From positions 186,001 through 250,000 of the forward strand of contig NZ_QXDC01000004.1 in NCBI RefSeq assembly GCF_003550065.1: 64,000 nucleotides of DNA, given 5' to 3'. Source of the DNA: Hephaestia caeni (lineage in GTDB: Bacteria; Pseudomonadota; Alphaproteobacteria; Sphingomonadales; Sphingomonadaceae). The notes under the pieces are model-generated. The model was not told where the DNA came from and ran no database searches. It saw only the letters and a program-made list of their open reading frames with translations. The translations under genes and the position numbers were made by a program. This document shows positions 16,641 through 25,119 of the stretch, one piece after another (the first letter of the stretch is position 1; every line of letters starts with the position of its first letter).

Positions 16641-17653
16641 CGCATGTGTCTTTCCACCGTTCCGCCTCAGCGGTCCTGCTTGCGTCCGCCGCGGCGCTGG
16701 GCGGATGCGCCACCACATCAGCGAAGCCGCCCGCCATTGCCTATGACGATCCGCCGACCGAGATTGCCGCAACCCTGGCGCCGGAACCGCCCAAGCCCGT
16801 CAAGGTGGTGACGATCCCCGAGCCTCTGCCATTACCCGGCCAGCTAAAGCCGCTGACGCAGAGCACCCCGTCGCCCGAGCCCGCCGATCCGCGCAGCCGC
16901 GTCAGCGCGGCCAACGCCGCTGCGCGTATGCAGCCCGTGCGCGACGGCTTCCTCAATTCCATCCAGCAATATCCGTGGACCGATGGCGCGCTCTATCAGG
17001 TCTATGCCGCGCCCGGCCAGGTGACGGACATTGCGTTGCAGGAAGGTGAGCAGCTCGTTGGGCCAGGCCCTGTAGCGGCCGGCGATACGGTGCGCTGGAT
17101 CATCGGCGACACGATCAGCGGCGCTGGTCCTACGGCGCGCGTGCATATTCTGGTGAAGCCGACCCGGCCCGACATCACGACCAACCTGGTCATCAACAGC
17201 GACCGGCGCACTTATCATCTGGAACTGCGCGCCACGCCCGCGACCTACATGGCGTCGGTCTCATGGACCTATCCGCATGACACGCTGATCGCCCTGGCAG
17301 GCCGGAACGCGGCGGCGGCCTCCGCCGCGCCGGTGGCGGCCGGCGTGAACGTGTCCGCGCTCAATTTCCGCTACCGGATCGACGGCGACCGCGCGCCGTG
17401 GAAGCCGCTGCGCGCCTTCGACGATGGCCGGCAGGTCTATATCGAATTTCCGGCCGGGATCTCGCAGGGCGAGATGCCGCCGCTGTTCGTGATAGGCGCG
17501 GCCGGCGACACAGAGCTGGTCAACTATCGCGTCCAGGGCCGCTACATGGTGGTCGACCACCTGTTCGCCGCCGCCGAACTGCGCCTGAGCGACAAGCACA
17601 GCGAGCAGCATGTCCGCATCGAGCGGGACGATGCACACAGGGGGCGGCCGTGA
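16637..17653 (+). CDS. trbG: TrbG/VirB9-like outer-membrane channel subunit (cluster 1)
   Basis: The 338-residue product has a lipoprotein-like leader (ASAAALGGCATT, Cys near residue 24), a Pro-rich linker (residues 30-90) and the VirB9 beta domain (PWTDGALYQVYAAPGQVTDI, VRWIIGDTISG, HILVKPTRPDITTNLVI, FPAGISQGEMPPLFVIG). It forms the outer ring of the core complex with TrbI. Both ends are coupled by four-base overlaps. Confidence 0.92.
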   Translation: MTHVSFHRSASAVLLASAAALGGCATTSAKPPAIAYDDPPTEIAATLAPEPPKPVKVVTIPEPLPLPGQLKPLTQSTPSPEPADPRSRVSAANAAARMQPVRDGFLNSIQQYPWTDGALYQVYAAPGQVTDIALQEGEQLVGPGPVAAGDTVRWIIGDTISGAGPTARVHILVKPTRPDITTNLVINSDRRTYHLELRATPATYMASVSWTYPHDTLIALAGRNAAAASAAPVAAGVNVSALNFRYRIDGDRAPWKPLRAFDDGRQVYIEFPAGISQGEMPPLFVIGAAGDTELVNYRVQGRYMVVDHLFAAAELRLSDKHSEQHVRIERDDAHRGRP

Positions 17654-18867
17654 GCGATCCCGCCGACACGGCGCCGGAATCAGGTGCGCCCGAGGCGCCG
17701 GCCTCCGATCCGCAAGCCTTTCAGCTTCGCGGGGATGCGCCGCGCGTCATGCGGCTGTCGCGCAAGACGCTGGCCGTCTTCGGCATCGCCACCGGCCTCT
17801 GCATCGGCGGCTCGCTGATTTATGCGCTCAAGCCCGCGGGGCATCGTGAGGCCAAGGAACTCTATAATACCGATGGCCGCGCCACCGCCGAGGCCATCAC
17901 CTCGGCGCCGAAGGATTACGCGCACGTTCCACGACTCGGCCCGCCGCTCCCCGGCGATCTCGGCGGCCCCATCCTCTCGGCGCAGCAACGCGGCGACAGT
18001 GTGCCCCCGCCAGCGATCGGCACATCCGGCGCGCAGCCCGATCCGCGTGCGCAAGCAGCGGAGGCCGCGCTTCAGCGCATCGCCCAGGAACGCGATGCGG
18101 CACGCACCAGCTCGGTATTCCTGGGCCAGGGTGCGGCAAACGCGGGCGCGGCCGTGCAGCCGACCGCGATCACGCCGGATCAGGCGGCGGCTTCGCAAAC
18201 CGGCGGTGCGGCGCAGGGCGACGAGGCCGCCAAGCGCGCCTTCATGGCGCGGGCGTCCAACCCGAACACGGTAAGCGTCGAGCGGCTTGCGCCGCCAGCA
18301 TCGCCCGACATCATCCAGGCCGGCAGCATCATTCCAGCGGCGCTCATCACGGGCATCCGGTCCGACCTTCCCGGCCAGATCACCGCCCAGGTGACGGCCA
18401 ACGTCTATGACAGTCCGACCGGCCGCATCCTGCTCATCCCACAAGGCGCACGGCTGATCGGCGAATATGACAGCGAGATCGCCGCGGGGCAGACCCGCGT
18501 GCTGCTCGCCTGGGATCGCCTGATCCTGCCAAATGGCCGCTCGATCGTGCTCGAACGCCAGCCTGCCGCCGACGCGGCCGGGTTCGCGGGACTACAGGAC
18601 CGCGTGGACCAGCATTGGGGCAATATGCTCAAAGCCGCCGCCATCTCGACCTTGCTTGGTGTTGGGGTGGAGCTGGGCGCGGACAGCGACGACGATCTTA
18701 CCCGCGCGCTGCGCCGGGGAAGCCAGGACACCATCAACCAGAGCGGCCAGCAGCTTGTGCGCCGGCAACTGGACGTGCAGCCGACGCTCACCATCCGGCC
18801 GGGCTACCCGCTGCGCGTCGTTCTGACGCGCGACCTCATATTGGAACCCGTTGGAGGCCCACGATGA
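17650..18867 (+). CDS. trbI: TrbI/VirB10-like channel protein (cluster 1)
   Basis: The 405-residue protein starts at a GTG that overlaps the trbG stop (GTGA). It has a cytoplasmic N-terminus, one membrane segment near residues 40-57, a Pro/Gln/Ala-rich linker, and a VirB10 C-terminal domain (IIPAALITGIRSDLPGQITA, YDSPTGRILLIPQGARLIGEY, LILPNGRSIVLERQP). TrbI spans the envelope and couples inner-membrane energy to the outer-membrane pore. Confidence 0.92.
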   Translation: MSDPADTAPESGAPEAPASDPQAFQLRGDAPRVMRLSRKTLAVFGIATGLCIGGSLIYALKPAGHREAKELYNTDGRATAEAITSAPKDYAHVPRLGPPLPGDLGGPILSAQQRGDSVPPPAIGTSGAQPDPRAQAAEAALQRIAQERDAARTSSVFLGQGAANAGAAVQPTAITPDQAAASQTGGAAQGDEAAKRAFMARASNPNTVSVERLAPPASPDIIQAGSIIPAALITGIRSDLPGQITAQVTANVYDSPTGRILLIPQGARLIGEYDSEIAAGQTRVLLAWDRLILPNGRSIVLERQPAADAAGFAGLQDRVDQHWGNMLKAAAISTLLGVGVELGADSDDDLTRALRRGSQDTINQSGQQLVRRQLDVQPTLTIRPGYPLRVVLTRDLILEPVGGPR

Positions 18868-19085
18868 CGAAATTGAAGCTGGGGCCGCTGGCCGATGACC
18901 GGCCGGTCAAGCTCACGGTGGAACTGCCCGCTGCCGTCCATCGCGATCTCATTGCCTATGCCGCCGCACTCGCCGCCGAGACCGGAGAACCGCCGGCCAA
19001 ACCCGACAAGCTGGTCGCGCCGATGCTGACCCGGTTCATGGAGACCGATCGCGCCTTTCGCCGGCATCGCGCCCAGGCGAAGTGA
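18864..19085 (+). CDS. DUF2274 domain protein (cluster 1)
   Basis: A 73-residue protein, MTKLKLGPLADDRPVKLTVE followed by ELPAAVHRDLIAYAAALAA, typical of DUF2274, which closes trb operons in alphaproteobacterial elements. The fold looks ribbon-helix-helix-like, so DNA binding or operon autoregulation is possible but unproven. The ATGA overlap with trbI makes it the last gene of the operon. The 13 bases to the convergent gene on the other strand hold no obvious terminator. Confidence 0.8.
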   Translation: MTKLKLGPLADDRPVKLTVELPAAVHRDLIAYAAALAAETGEPPAKPDKLVAPMLTRFMETDRAFRRHRAQAK

Positions 19086-19098
19086 GGGAGCGTCCGCC

Positions 19099-19407
19099 CT
19101 ACTTGCCCAGGAAACGCTTGAAGCGATCCCGGCCATCGGCCTCGGTGACGGCCTGCTCGGCATTGGCGCACTCGTTTCCGCGCACCGTTCCCTGCGCGCA
19201 GTCGGCCACGATCCGGCGCCCTTCATCCAGATGCGCCGCGAAATATTGCGTGCTGCGCGCCTCGGCCGGCGCTGGGGCGGCGAGCGGCGGGCTGGCGACC
19301 GCCGCTGTCTGAGGCGCGGGGATAATCACCGGGCGCAGTACGAGGCCCGTCCCAAACCCAACGATTAATGCTATCAGCACGATGATGAGTGTCTTACCTT
19401 GCGTCAT
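19099..19407 (-). CDS. Small TrbK/EexN-like membrane protein
   Basis: The 102-residue product has an N-terminal membrane segment (KTLIIVLIALIVGFGTGLVL), a Pro/Ala linker, and a C-terminal motif DCAQGTVRGNECANAEQAV followed by RDRFKRFLGK. The two spaced cysteines and the Arg/Phe-rich end resemble the TrbK-like proteins encoded at 14265 and 57533, and EexN-type exclusion proteins. Its start overlaps the stop of the upstream LysR gene by four bases, so the pair is co-expressed. Cluster 2 has no counterpart at the same spot. An immunity or exclusion role is an inference. Confidence 0.5.
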   Translation of the reverse strand: MTQGKTLIIVLIALIVGFGTGLVLRPVIIPAPQTAAVASPPLAAPAPAEARSTQYFAAHLDEGRRIVADCAQGTVRGNECANAEQAVTEADGRDRFKRFLGK

Positions 19408-20351
19408 GACGGGTCCAATTCTGATTGCTGAGGCGTAGGATGCGACCCCGACAAGAGCGGTAGGGAATAGCGGACGGCCACAAAATCGAGGAACCGGCGC
19501 AACACCGCATTCTGATTGTCCTCGCGCCAGTAGCCCGAGAAACCGATTCGTATGTGGCCGTTGGTTTCGTGAACTTCGCGAAACACAACACCCGGCACTT
19601 GGATGCCGAGCGCTGATTCCGCAACGATCGACATGTGCTCGCCGAGTGCGATGGCGCTCAGCACCGTTTCACGGCTAACGTCGTTCATGTCGATCTCGGG
19701 CGTGTAGCCGGGCATCCCGAGCTTGCCCAAAAGCATGTTGCGCGTCTCTGGGCCGGGATCTCGTTCGGTCAACAGGAAGCGTTCGCGGGTCAGGTCGGTC
19801 CAGTGGATGCGTTCGCGTCCGGCCAGCGGATGGCCTTCCGGCATCGCCACCAATATACGCTCGCTCCAGAACGGGCGGGTCATCAGCCCCCGGTAAGGCG
19901 CTTCGCCAATCATGATCGCGATGTCGAGTAGGCCGTTCTCTATGCCGGCCAGCAGCATATCGCGGTCGCGTTCGAACCCACGCACCCTGACCTCGGGATA
20001 GCATTCGCCGAATTCGGTCATGGTCGCGCGCAAATTGCCGGCAGAGAAAGAGGTGTAGAAGCCGACACTGAGCTTGCCAGCATGCCCGTCGTTCGTGGCA
20101 CGGACCCACGCGTTCAGTTCCTCGAACTCCTTTACGATACGTTGTGCCGTGCGCAGATAGATCATGCCGTTCGGCGTCAGCGTAGCGCCGCGCGTCATGC
20201 GGTTGAAGAGCACCATGCCTAGGCGCTTCTCGATCTGTAGGATGTGTCGGCTGAGCGTGGCTTGCTTGATGTTCAGATTACGGGCCGCGCGGCTGAAGCT
20301 ACCCGCCTCATCCGCTGCGATCAAATACCGAAGTTGACGAAGTTCAGTCAA
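19404..20351 (-). CDS. LysR-family regulator linked to the trb operon (cluster 1)
   Basis: A full-length 315-residue LysR protein: winged HTH at residues 1-60 (RQLRYLIAADEAGSFSRAAR, then NIKQATLSRHILQIEKRLG) and a substrate-binding domain at about 90-300 (GKLSVGFYTSFSAGNL, LDIAIMIGEAPYRGL). It is read towards the 3' end of the trb operon, as is the LysR at 52088 in cluster 2, so it is part of the conserved backbone rather than random cargo. A broken copy of its middle part lies at 35269-35397. The inducer is unknown. Confidence 0.88.
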   Translation of the reverse strand: MTELRQLRYLIAADEAGSFSRAARNLNIKQATLSRHILQIEKRLGMVLFNRMTRGATLTPNGMIYLRTAQRIVKEFEELNAWVRATNDGHAGKLSVGFYTSFSAGNLRATMTEFGECYPEVRVRGFERDRDMLLAGIENGLLDIAIMIGEAPYRGLMTRPFWSERILVAMPEGHPLAGRERIHWTDLTRERFLLTERDPGPETRNMLLGKLGMPGYTPEIDMNDVSRETVLSAIALGEHMSIVAESALGIQVPGVVFREVHETNGHIRIGFSGYWREDNQNAVLRRFLDFVAVRYSLPLLSGSHPTPQQSELDPS

Positions 20352-20433
20352 ATATATGCCTATAATTATGCGAAATCCATCGTGAACTATGTCTTATTTC
20401 TAAAGTTGTTTATGCTGAACGTGATAAATAAAC

Positions 20434-23400
20434 TTAGTCGTTTTTCTTCATCCATATTTGGAATCTATCGAGATAGAGGTAGATTACCGGCGTCGTGTAG
20501 AGCGTGAGCAACTGACTAAGCGCAAGTCCGCCGATTATCGCGTAACCGAGAGGTTGACGTAACTCCGAACCGGTGCCGGTGCCGAGCGCGAGCGGAATGC
20601 CGGCCATCAATGCCGCCCCCGTCGTCATCAGGATTGGGCGGAAACGCAAGAGACACGCCTCGCGAATGGCTTGGGCTGGCGTAAGATGATGGTCTCGCTC
20701 GGCGACGATAGCAAAGTCGACGAGCATAATGCCGTTTTTCTTGACGATGCCGATCAATAGGATGATCGCGATGATGCCAATCACCGAAAGATCCATGTTC
20801 CCCATCCACAGCGCAAGTAGCGCCCCGACGCCAGCTGATGGCAATGTGGACAGGATGGTCAATGGATGAATGAAGCTCTCATATAATATGCCGAGAATGA
20901 TGTAGATAACGACGAGTGCGGCGATGATAAGCGCGGGCATCGTCGACAGAGACGCCTGGAATGCCTGCGCATTACCTTGGAACGCGCCGGTCACTGTCCC
21001 TGGCATGTTGATCTCATCTGCTGCACGGTTAATGGCGGTGACAGCTTCCCCTAACGCGACACCTGGCCGAAGATTGAACGATAGGGTAACAGCCGGAAAT
21101 TGGCCCTGATGCGTTACCGACAATGAGCCGATGTGGGAGGTATCCACTCTCACAAGCGCGGAAAGCGCTACCGGAGTGCCCGTCAGCGGAGATTGCACAT
21201 AGAGGCGATCGAGTGATGCGAGCGTGCGCTGCAGTGACGGTGTCGTTTCGAGAATAATCGGATATGTATTAAGCTGGGTGGAATATTGCGTGATCTGGCG
21301 CTGTCCGTAGGCATCGTTGAGCGTATCGTCGATCATCTGCGGGGAAATGCCAAAGCGGGAGGCTTGGTCCCGGTTGATGTCCACCGTGAGCAGTGGCGCT
21401 TCAGCGAGAAGGTCGGTGGCAACGTCCGCGAGTTCCGGCAGTTCGCGCATTTTTTCGAGCATCTTCTGCGTCCATGCGGTCAACTCAACGTTATCGGCGC
21501 TCTGCAACGTATATTGAAAACTGCCGCGCGAAGAGCGGCCGCCTACGGTGATGTCTTGTGTCGCCGACAGGGAGAGATTGACGCCCTGGACTTTTGCGAT
21601 CTGTGGTCTCAACCGGTCGATAATCTGGGACGCCGTATTCGTGCGCTCGCCGCGCGGCTTGAGAACGATATAAAAGCGAGCGGTATTCGCCGTCTGTGCA
21701 TTGCCGTTGCCACCGGTGCTCCCCGTCCATGAGGCAACTCCCTCGACGCCAGGATCCTTGAGAACGACTTCGCCGAGCACGCGTTGGAGACGCTTCATCT
21801 CCTCGGGCGAGACATCCTGAGCCGCCTCCGCCAGGCCGCCGATCAGGCCGGTGTCCTGAATCGGAAAAAAGCCCTTGGGTATCTGGACGGCCATGACCAC
21901 GGCCAGCCCGACCGTCAGGAAGAACACGCCGAGGGTGGCCGCTTGATGGCGCAACACAATGTCGAGCGTGCGCTGATAGCCGGACAGCATCGTGTTGAAG
22001 AACGCTTCGAGGGCGCGATAGACGCGGCCGTGACCCTCCGGCGCCTCCCGTCGCATGAAGCGCGAGCAGAGCATCGGCGCGAGCGTGAGCGACACCAGCG
22101 CCGAAACCGCGATCGCCGCGGTCACGGTTAGCGCGAACTCTCGAAACAATCGGCCGACAACCCCGCCCATCAACAGAAGCGGGATAAAAACGGCGATCAA
22201 AGACAAGCTGATGGAAAGCACGGTAAAGGCGATCTCGCGCGAGCCTTTCAGCGCGGCTTCAAAGGGCGGTGCTCCATTTTCGAGATGACGGTAGATATTC
22301 TCGACGACGACAATCGCGTCATCCACGACGAAGCCGACAGCTATCGTCAAAGCCATCAGCGACAAATTGTCGAGACTGAAGCCAAGCATATGCATGGTCG
22401 CGAACGATCCCAGCAGCGCGAGCACGATCGTGACGCTCGGGATCACCGTCGCCCAGATATTGCGCAGGAAAAGCAGGACCACCATCACGACGAGACCGAT
22501 GGTCAAGAGGAGCGTAAACTCGACATCATGCACCGAGGCGCGGATTGTGGTCGTGCGGTCCAGAACGGTGTGGATCGTGATGGCCGGTGGGATGTCGACT
22601 GTGAGGCTGGGCAGTTGCGCCTTGATCCGGTCAACGGTATCGATGACGTTGGCGCCGGGCTGCTTATAGATCGTGAGAAGGATCGCGGGTCTATTATTGT
22701 CGTAGGCTGCCGCGGTTCGATCGGATGCGGCGAAAACTGCCTGACCGACGTCGCTGACCCTGACAGGGGCGCCGTTGCGGTAAGCGAGTACGACATCATC
22801 GAATTTTTTTGCTTCGGTGATCTGGTCGTTTGCGCGAATTGTGAAGCTCAGCTTGCCAGTGTCGAGTGCCCCCTTGGCACTCTCTGTTGTGGCGCTGGCA
22901 AGAACGGGCCGCATCTCCTCGAGTGTCAATCCGCGCGAGGCGAGCTTGGCTGGATCAACCTGGATACGGATCGCCTGCTTCTGCTCGCCGCCGAGCGAGA
23001 CCTGGGCCACGCCGGGGACTTGCGAGATTTTCTGGGCGAGATAATTGTCGGCGTATTCGTTGACGCCGGTCAGCGGGATGGTGTCTGAACTTGCCGAAAG
23101 GACGAGGATGGGTGCGTCGGCCGGATTCAGCTTCTTATAGGTCGGCGGCGTCGTCATCGATTGCGGCAAGGTCTTGGTTGCGGCGTTGATCGCCGCCTGC
23201 ACGTCCTGCGCAGCAGAATCGATGTTGCGATCGAGATCAAATTGAACCGTGATGGATGTTGCACCCAGAGCGCTAACCGATGTCATCTGGGTAACGCCCG
23301 CGATTTGCCCGAGCTGGCGCTCCAGCGGCGTCGCAACCGATGAAGCCATCGTCTCGGCGCTTGCTCCGCTAAGCGTCGCGGTGACTTGAACGGTTGGGAA

Positions 23401-23523
23401 ATCCACCTGCGGCAGCGGAGCCACGGGCAGGAGCGGAAATGCGGCAATGCCGAGGAACGCCAAGGCCGCCATCAGCAATGTCGTTGCGACTGGCCGCGCG
23501 ATGAATGGTGCGGAGAGATTCAC
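20434..23523 (-). CDS. RND multidrug efflux permease (MdtB/MdtC type)
   Basis: The 1029-residue protein is a complete HAE1-type RND pump. It shows the N-terminal helix FIARPVATTLLMAALAFLGI, the proton-relay motif VGFVVDDAIVVVENIYRHLE near residue 405, large periplasmic loops, and the C-terminal GIVKKNGIMLVDFAI plus LGYAIIGGLALSQLLTL. Similarity looks closest to MdtB/MdtC. With the adaptor (four-base overlap) and the outer-membrane factor further upstream it makes a tripartite exporter. The substrate cannot be read from sequence. The 82 bases between it and the LysR gene are AT-rich. Confidence 0.92.
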   Translation of the reverse strand: MNLSAPFIARPVATTLLMAALAFLGIAAFPLLPVAPLPQVDFPTVQVTATLSGASAETMASSVATPLERQLGQIAGVTQMTSVSALGATSITVQFDLDRNIDSAAQDVQAAINAATKTLPQSMTTPPTYKKLNPADAPILVLSASSDTIPLTGVNEYADNYLAQKISQVPGVAQVSLGGEQKQAIRIQVDPAKLASRGLTLEEMRPVLASATTESAKGALDTGKLSFTIRANDQITEAKKFDDVVLAYRNGAPVRVSDVGQAVFAASDRTAAAYDNNRPAILLTIYKQPGANVIDTVDRIKAQLPSLTVDIPPAITIHTVLDRTTTIRASVHDVEFTLLLTIGLVVMVVLLFLRNIWATVIPSVTIVLALLGSFATMHMLGFSLDNLSLMALTIAVGFVVDDAIVVVENIYRHLENGAPPFEAALKGSREIAFTVLSISLSLIAVFIPLLLMGGVVGRLFREFALTVTAAIAVSALVSLTLAPMLCSRFMRREAPEGHGRVYRALEAFFNTMLSGYQRTLDIVLRHQAATLGVFFLTVGLAVVMAVQIPKGFFPIQDTGLIGGLAEAAQDVSPEEMKRLQRVLGEVVLKDPGVEGVASWTGSTGGNGNAQTANTARFYIVLKPRGERTNTASQIIDRLRPQIAKVQGVNLSLSATQDITVGGRSSRGSFQYTLQSADNVELTAWTQKMLEKMRELPELADVATDLLAEAPLLTVDINRDQASRFGISPQMIDDTLNDAYGQRQITQYSTQLNTYPIILETTPSLQRTLASLDRLYVQSPLTGTPVALSALVRVDTSHIGSLSVTHQGQFPAVTLSFNLRPGVALGEAVTAINRAADEINMPGTVTGAFQGNAQAFQASLSTMPALIIAALVVIYIILGILYESFIHPLTILSTLPSAGVGALLALWMGNMDLSVIGIIAIILLIGIVKKNGIMLVDFAIVAERDHHLTPAQAIREACLLRFRPILMTTGAALMAGIPLALGTGTGSELRQPLGYAIIGGLALSQLLTLYTTPVIYLYLDRFQIWMKKND

Positions 23524-24695
23524 CTAATGCCCTCGGGCCTTGGCGACGTCGATGACGTGGCCCTGATCTGTACCTGCGCATTGCGTTTCAGCTTGAACTG
23601 TCCCGCCGTCACAACACGCTCACCCCCGCGAAGACCCGACGTGATCACCGTCAGATCGCCACTCGACGGCCCGGTCTTGATCGGCCGGGTTTCAGCCGTG
23701 TTATGCCCTGTCACGAGCCATAGAAATAAGCCCTTCGGCCCTCGTTGGACCGCAGCCGATGGAACCACGACGACATTGTCGAGTGTCTTGAGCAGCAAAC
23801 GCGCGTTGACGAACTCACCGGGCCAGAGCCGTTCATCATCATTGGGGAAGATGGCTTTCAGACGAATGGTATCGGTGGCCTGATCGACCGTACCGTCCAC
23901 CAGGAGGAGCCTTCCGGTGCTGAGGGGGCGCAAATTGTCCTGGTCCAACGCCGTCACTTCAACCGCACCGACGGCCAACGCGCCACGAACGTCGTCGAGG
24001 AAGCGCGCCGGCAAACTGAACAGAACGGCCGACGGCCTGATCCGCGTCAGCACGGCGATCGGCTGTGCGTCGGACACATGCACCAGGTTGCCAGGATCGA
24101 CCGAGCGAATACCAATCCGTCCGTCGTTTGGCGCGCGGATTGTCGTGTAGGAGAGTTGCGTTCGCGCCGTCTCGATCGCGGCTTCGTCTGCGGCAATGGA
24201 TGCTTCCAGTTGACCGACTGTCGCCTGTTGATGTTCGACGGTTTGCCGCGCTATCGCCTCCAACAGGACCAATGCCTTATACCGCTCGAGATCTTTCCTG
24301 GCGGAAACGAGCAGCGCGGTATCCTGAGCTTTTTTCGCCAGAGCTTGGTCGAGCGCAGCCTTGAACAGGCGTGGGTCTATCCTCGCGAGCACGTCGCCTT
24401 TTCTTACATTCTGTCCTTCGACGAATACCACGTCCTGCATTGTTCCATCGACCTGGGGCCGAATGCCGACGGTCAAAGATGCCTGAACGATGCCAAGCCC
24501 GGTTTGATAGACAGGCACATCCTGTCGACTAGCAACAGCGGTGCTTACCGGCACGGGTGTGTGTGTGGAGAGCTTGCTCTTGGGACTCGCCAAATGCCAG
24601 TAAGTGGCCGCGCCAATTGCAAGGAGAGCGGCAATCGCGCAAATGAGAACGATGCGACGTTGTTGGATAGGGCGGCGCCTAGCAGGCGGATTCAC
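23520..24695 (-). CDS. RND periplasmic adaptor subunit (MdtA-like)
   Basis: The 391-residue membrane-fusion protein has an N-terminal anchor (residues about 14-32), a lipoyl/biotinyl domain split around a helical hairpin (VEGQNVRKGDVLARIDPRLF; then TQLSYTTIRAPNDGRIGIR) and beta-barrel and membrane-proximal domains (LWPGEFVNARL, VVVPSAAVQRGPKG). Translation starts at a GTG that shares a base with the stop of the small Trp/His-rich gene (TAGTG), so the two are translationally coupled. It bridges the pump to the outer-membrane factor. Confidence 0.9.
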   Translation of the reverse strand: MNPPARRRPIQQRRIVLICAIAALLAIGAATYWHLASPKSKLSTHTPVPVSTAVASRQDVPVYQTGLGIVQASLTVGIRPQVDGTMQDVVFVEGQNVRKGDVLARIDPRLFKAALDQALAKKAQDTALLVSARKDLERYKALVLLEAIARQTVEHQQATVGQLEASIAADEAAIETARTQLSYTTIRAPNDGRIGIRSVDPGNLVHVSDAQPIAVLTRIRPSAVLFSLPARFLDDVRGALAVGAVEVTALDQDNLRPLSTGRLLLVDGTVDQATDTIRLKAIFPNDDERLWPGEFVNARLLLKTLDNVVVVPSAAVQRGPKGLFLWLVTGHNTAETRPIKTGPSSGDLTVITSGLRGGERVVTAGQFKLKRNAQVQIRATSSTSPRPEGIR

Positions 24696-24880
24696 TATTG
24701 TCCCACCGTGTTGCTAGAGTCCACCACGCTTCCAGCCGGAGAGTGCCGCCAATCATGCCAAGGCCAGTCCCATCCGTGGTGCATAGGCTCTCGTGGAACT
24801 AGGTTCGCAATGGCCGCCACTATGCTTGTGGCAACGAACAAACCGATGATCGTTTTGACATCGGGAGCAACCTTACACAT
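24695..24880 (-). CDS. Trp/His-rich small membrane protein, copy 1
   Basis: A 61-residue protein with one membrane helix (about residues 10-28) and a distinctive segment PMHHGWDWPWHDWRHS after it. The same motif occurs in the 60-residue paralogue at 27102-27284. Five aromatic/histidine pairs in twelve residues suggest metal, haem or aromatic-ligand contact, but I do not recognise a family. The stop overlaps the GTG start of the adaptor gene, so it is made with the pump. It probably sits in the inner membrane next to the efflux system (inference). Confidence 0.65.
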   Translation of the reverse strand: MCKVAPDVKTIIGLFVATSIVAAIANLVPREPMHHGWDWPWHDWRHSPAGSVVDSSNTVGQ

Positions 24881-24934
24881 AGTAATTCTCCGCCATGCCG
24901 TACAAGATGCCCCCGATAATCCTATGCAACAAAT

Positions 24935-24958
24935 GCAAATTTCTCACCGTTAGCCCAA
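24935..24958. promoter_or_regulatory. Duplicated LysR-type operator, copy 1
   Basis: A 24-base sequence beginning GCAAATTTCTCAC and ending GTTAGCCCAA matches the sequence at 27339-27362 at all but one base. Both copies lie between a Trp/His-rich small gene (minus strand) and a LysR start (plus strand); here the LysR is only a remnant. Conservation inside otherwise diverged spacer suggests the regulator's binding site and promoter. Confidence 0.5.
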
Positions 24959-24976
24959 TCTAAGTTTATGGTCATA

Positions 24977-25030
24977 ATGACTTGCCATCTATTCTCTTTG
25001 AGAGGATGACGCGTCTTCGAAGCGGCTACG
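24977..25030 (+). pseudogene. Remnant of a LysR gene 5' end
   Basis: On the plus strand the codons read M-T-C-H-L-F-S-L-R-G, stop, R-V-F-E-A-A, aligning with the start of the intact LysR at 27381 (M-H-R-Q-L-P-S-L-N-G-L-R-A-F-E-A-A). The Leu codon is replaced by TGA and the homology ends after about 18 codons. With the duplicated operator and small gene this marks an old tandem copy of the module. About 90 bases up to 25119 hold nothing else I recognise. Confidence 0.6.
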
Positions 25031-25119
25031 CGGCATAGGCTGCGACATTGCCGCTGTGCCTCAGCCCGGCGCCCCGACATCGGTGTCGAAGCCAGTCGGG
25101 CAGCCAAAAGAGAGGCGGC

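Noticed and set aside
23745..24953. Plus-strand frame of 402 codons opposite the efflux adaptor
   Set aside because: Cys/Arg/His-rich translation typical of an antisense frame; the adaptor on the other strand is unambiguous.
24922..25107. Minus-strand 61-codon frame next to the small Trp/His-rich gene
   Set aside because: It is antisense to the LysR remnant and operator copy and mirrors a similar spurious frame opposite the intact LysR.
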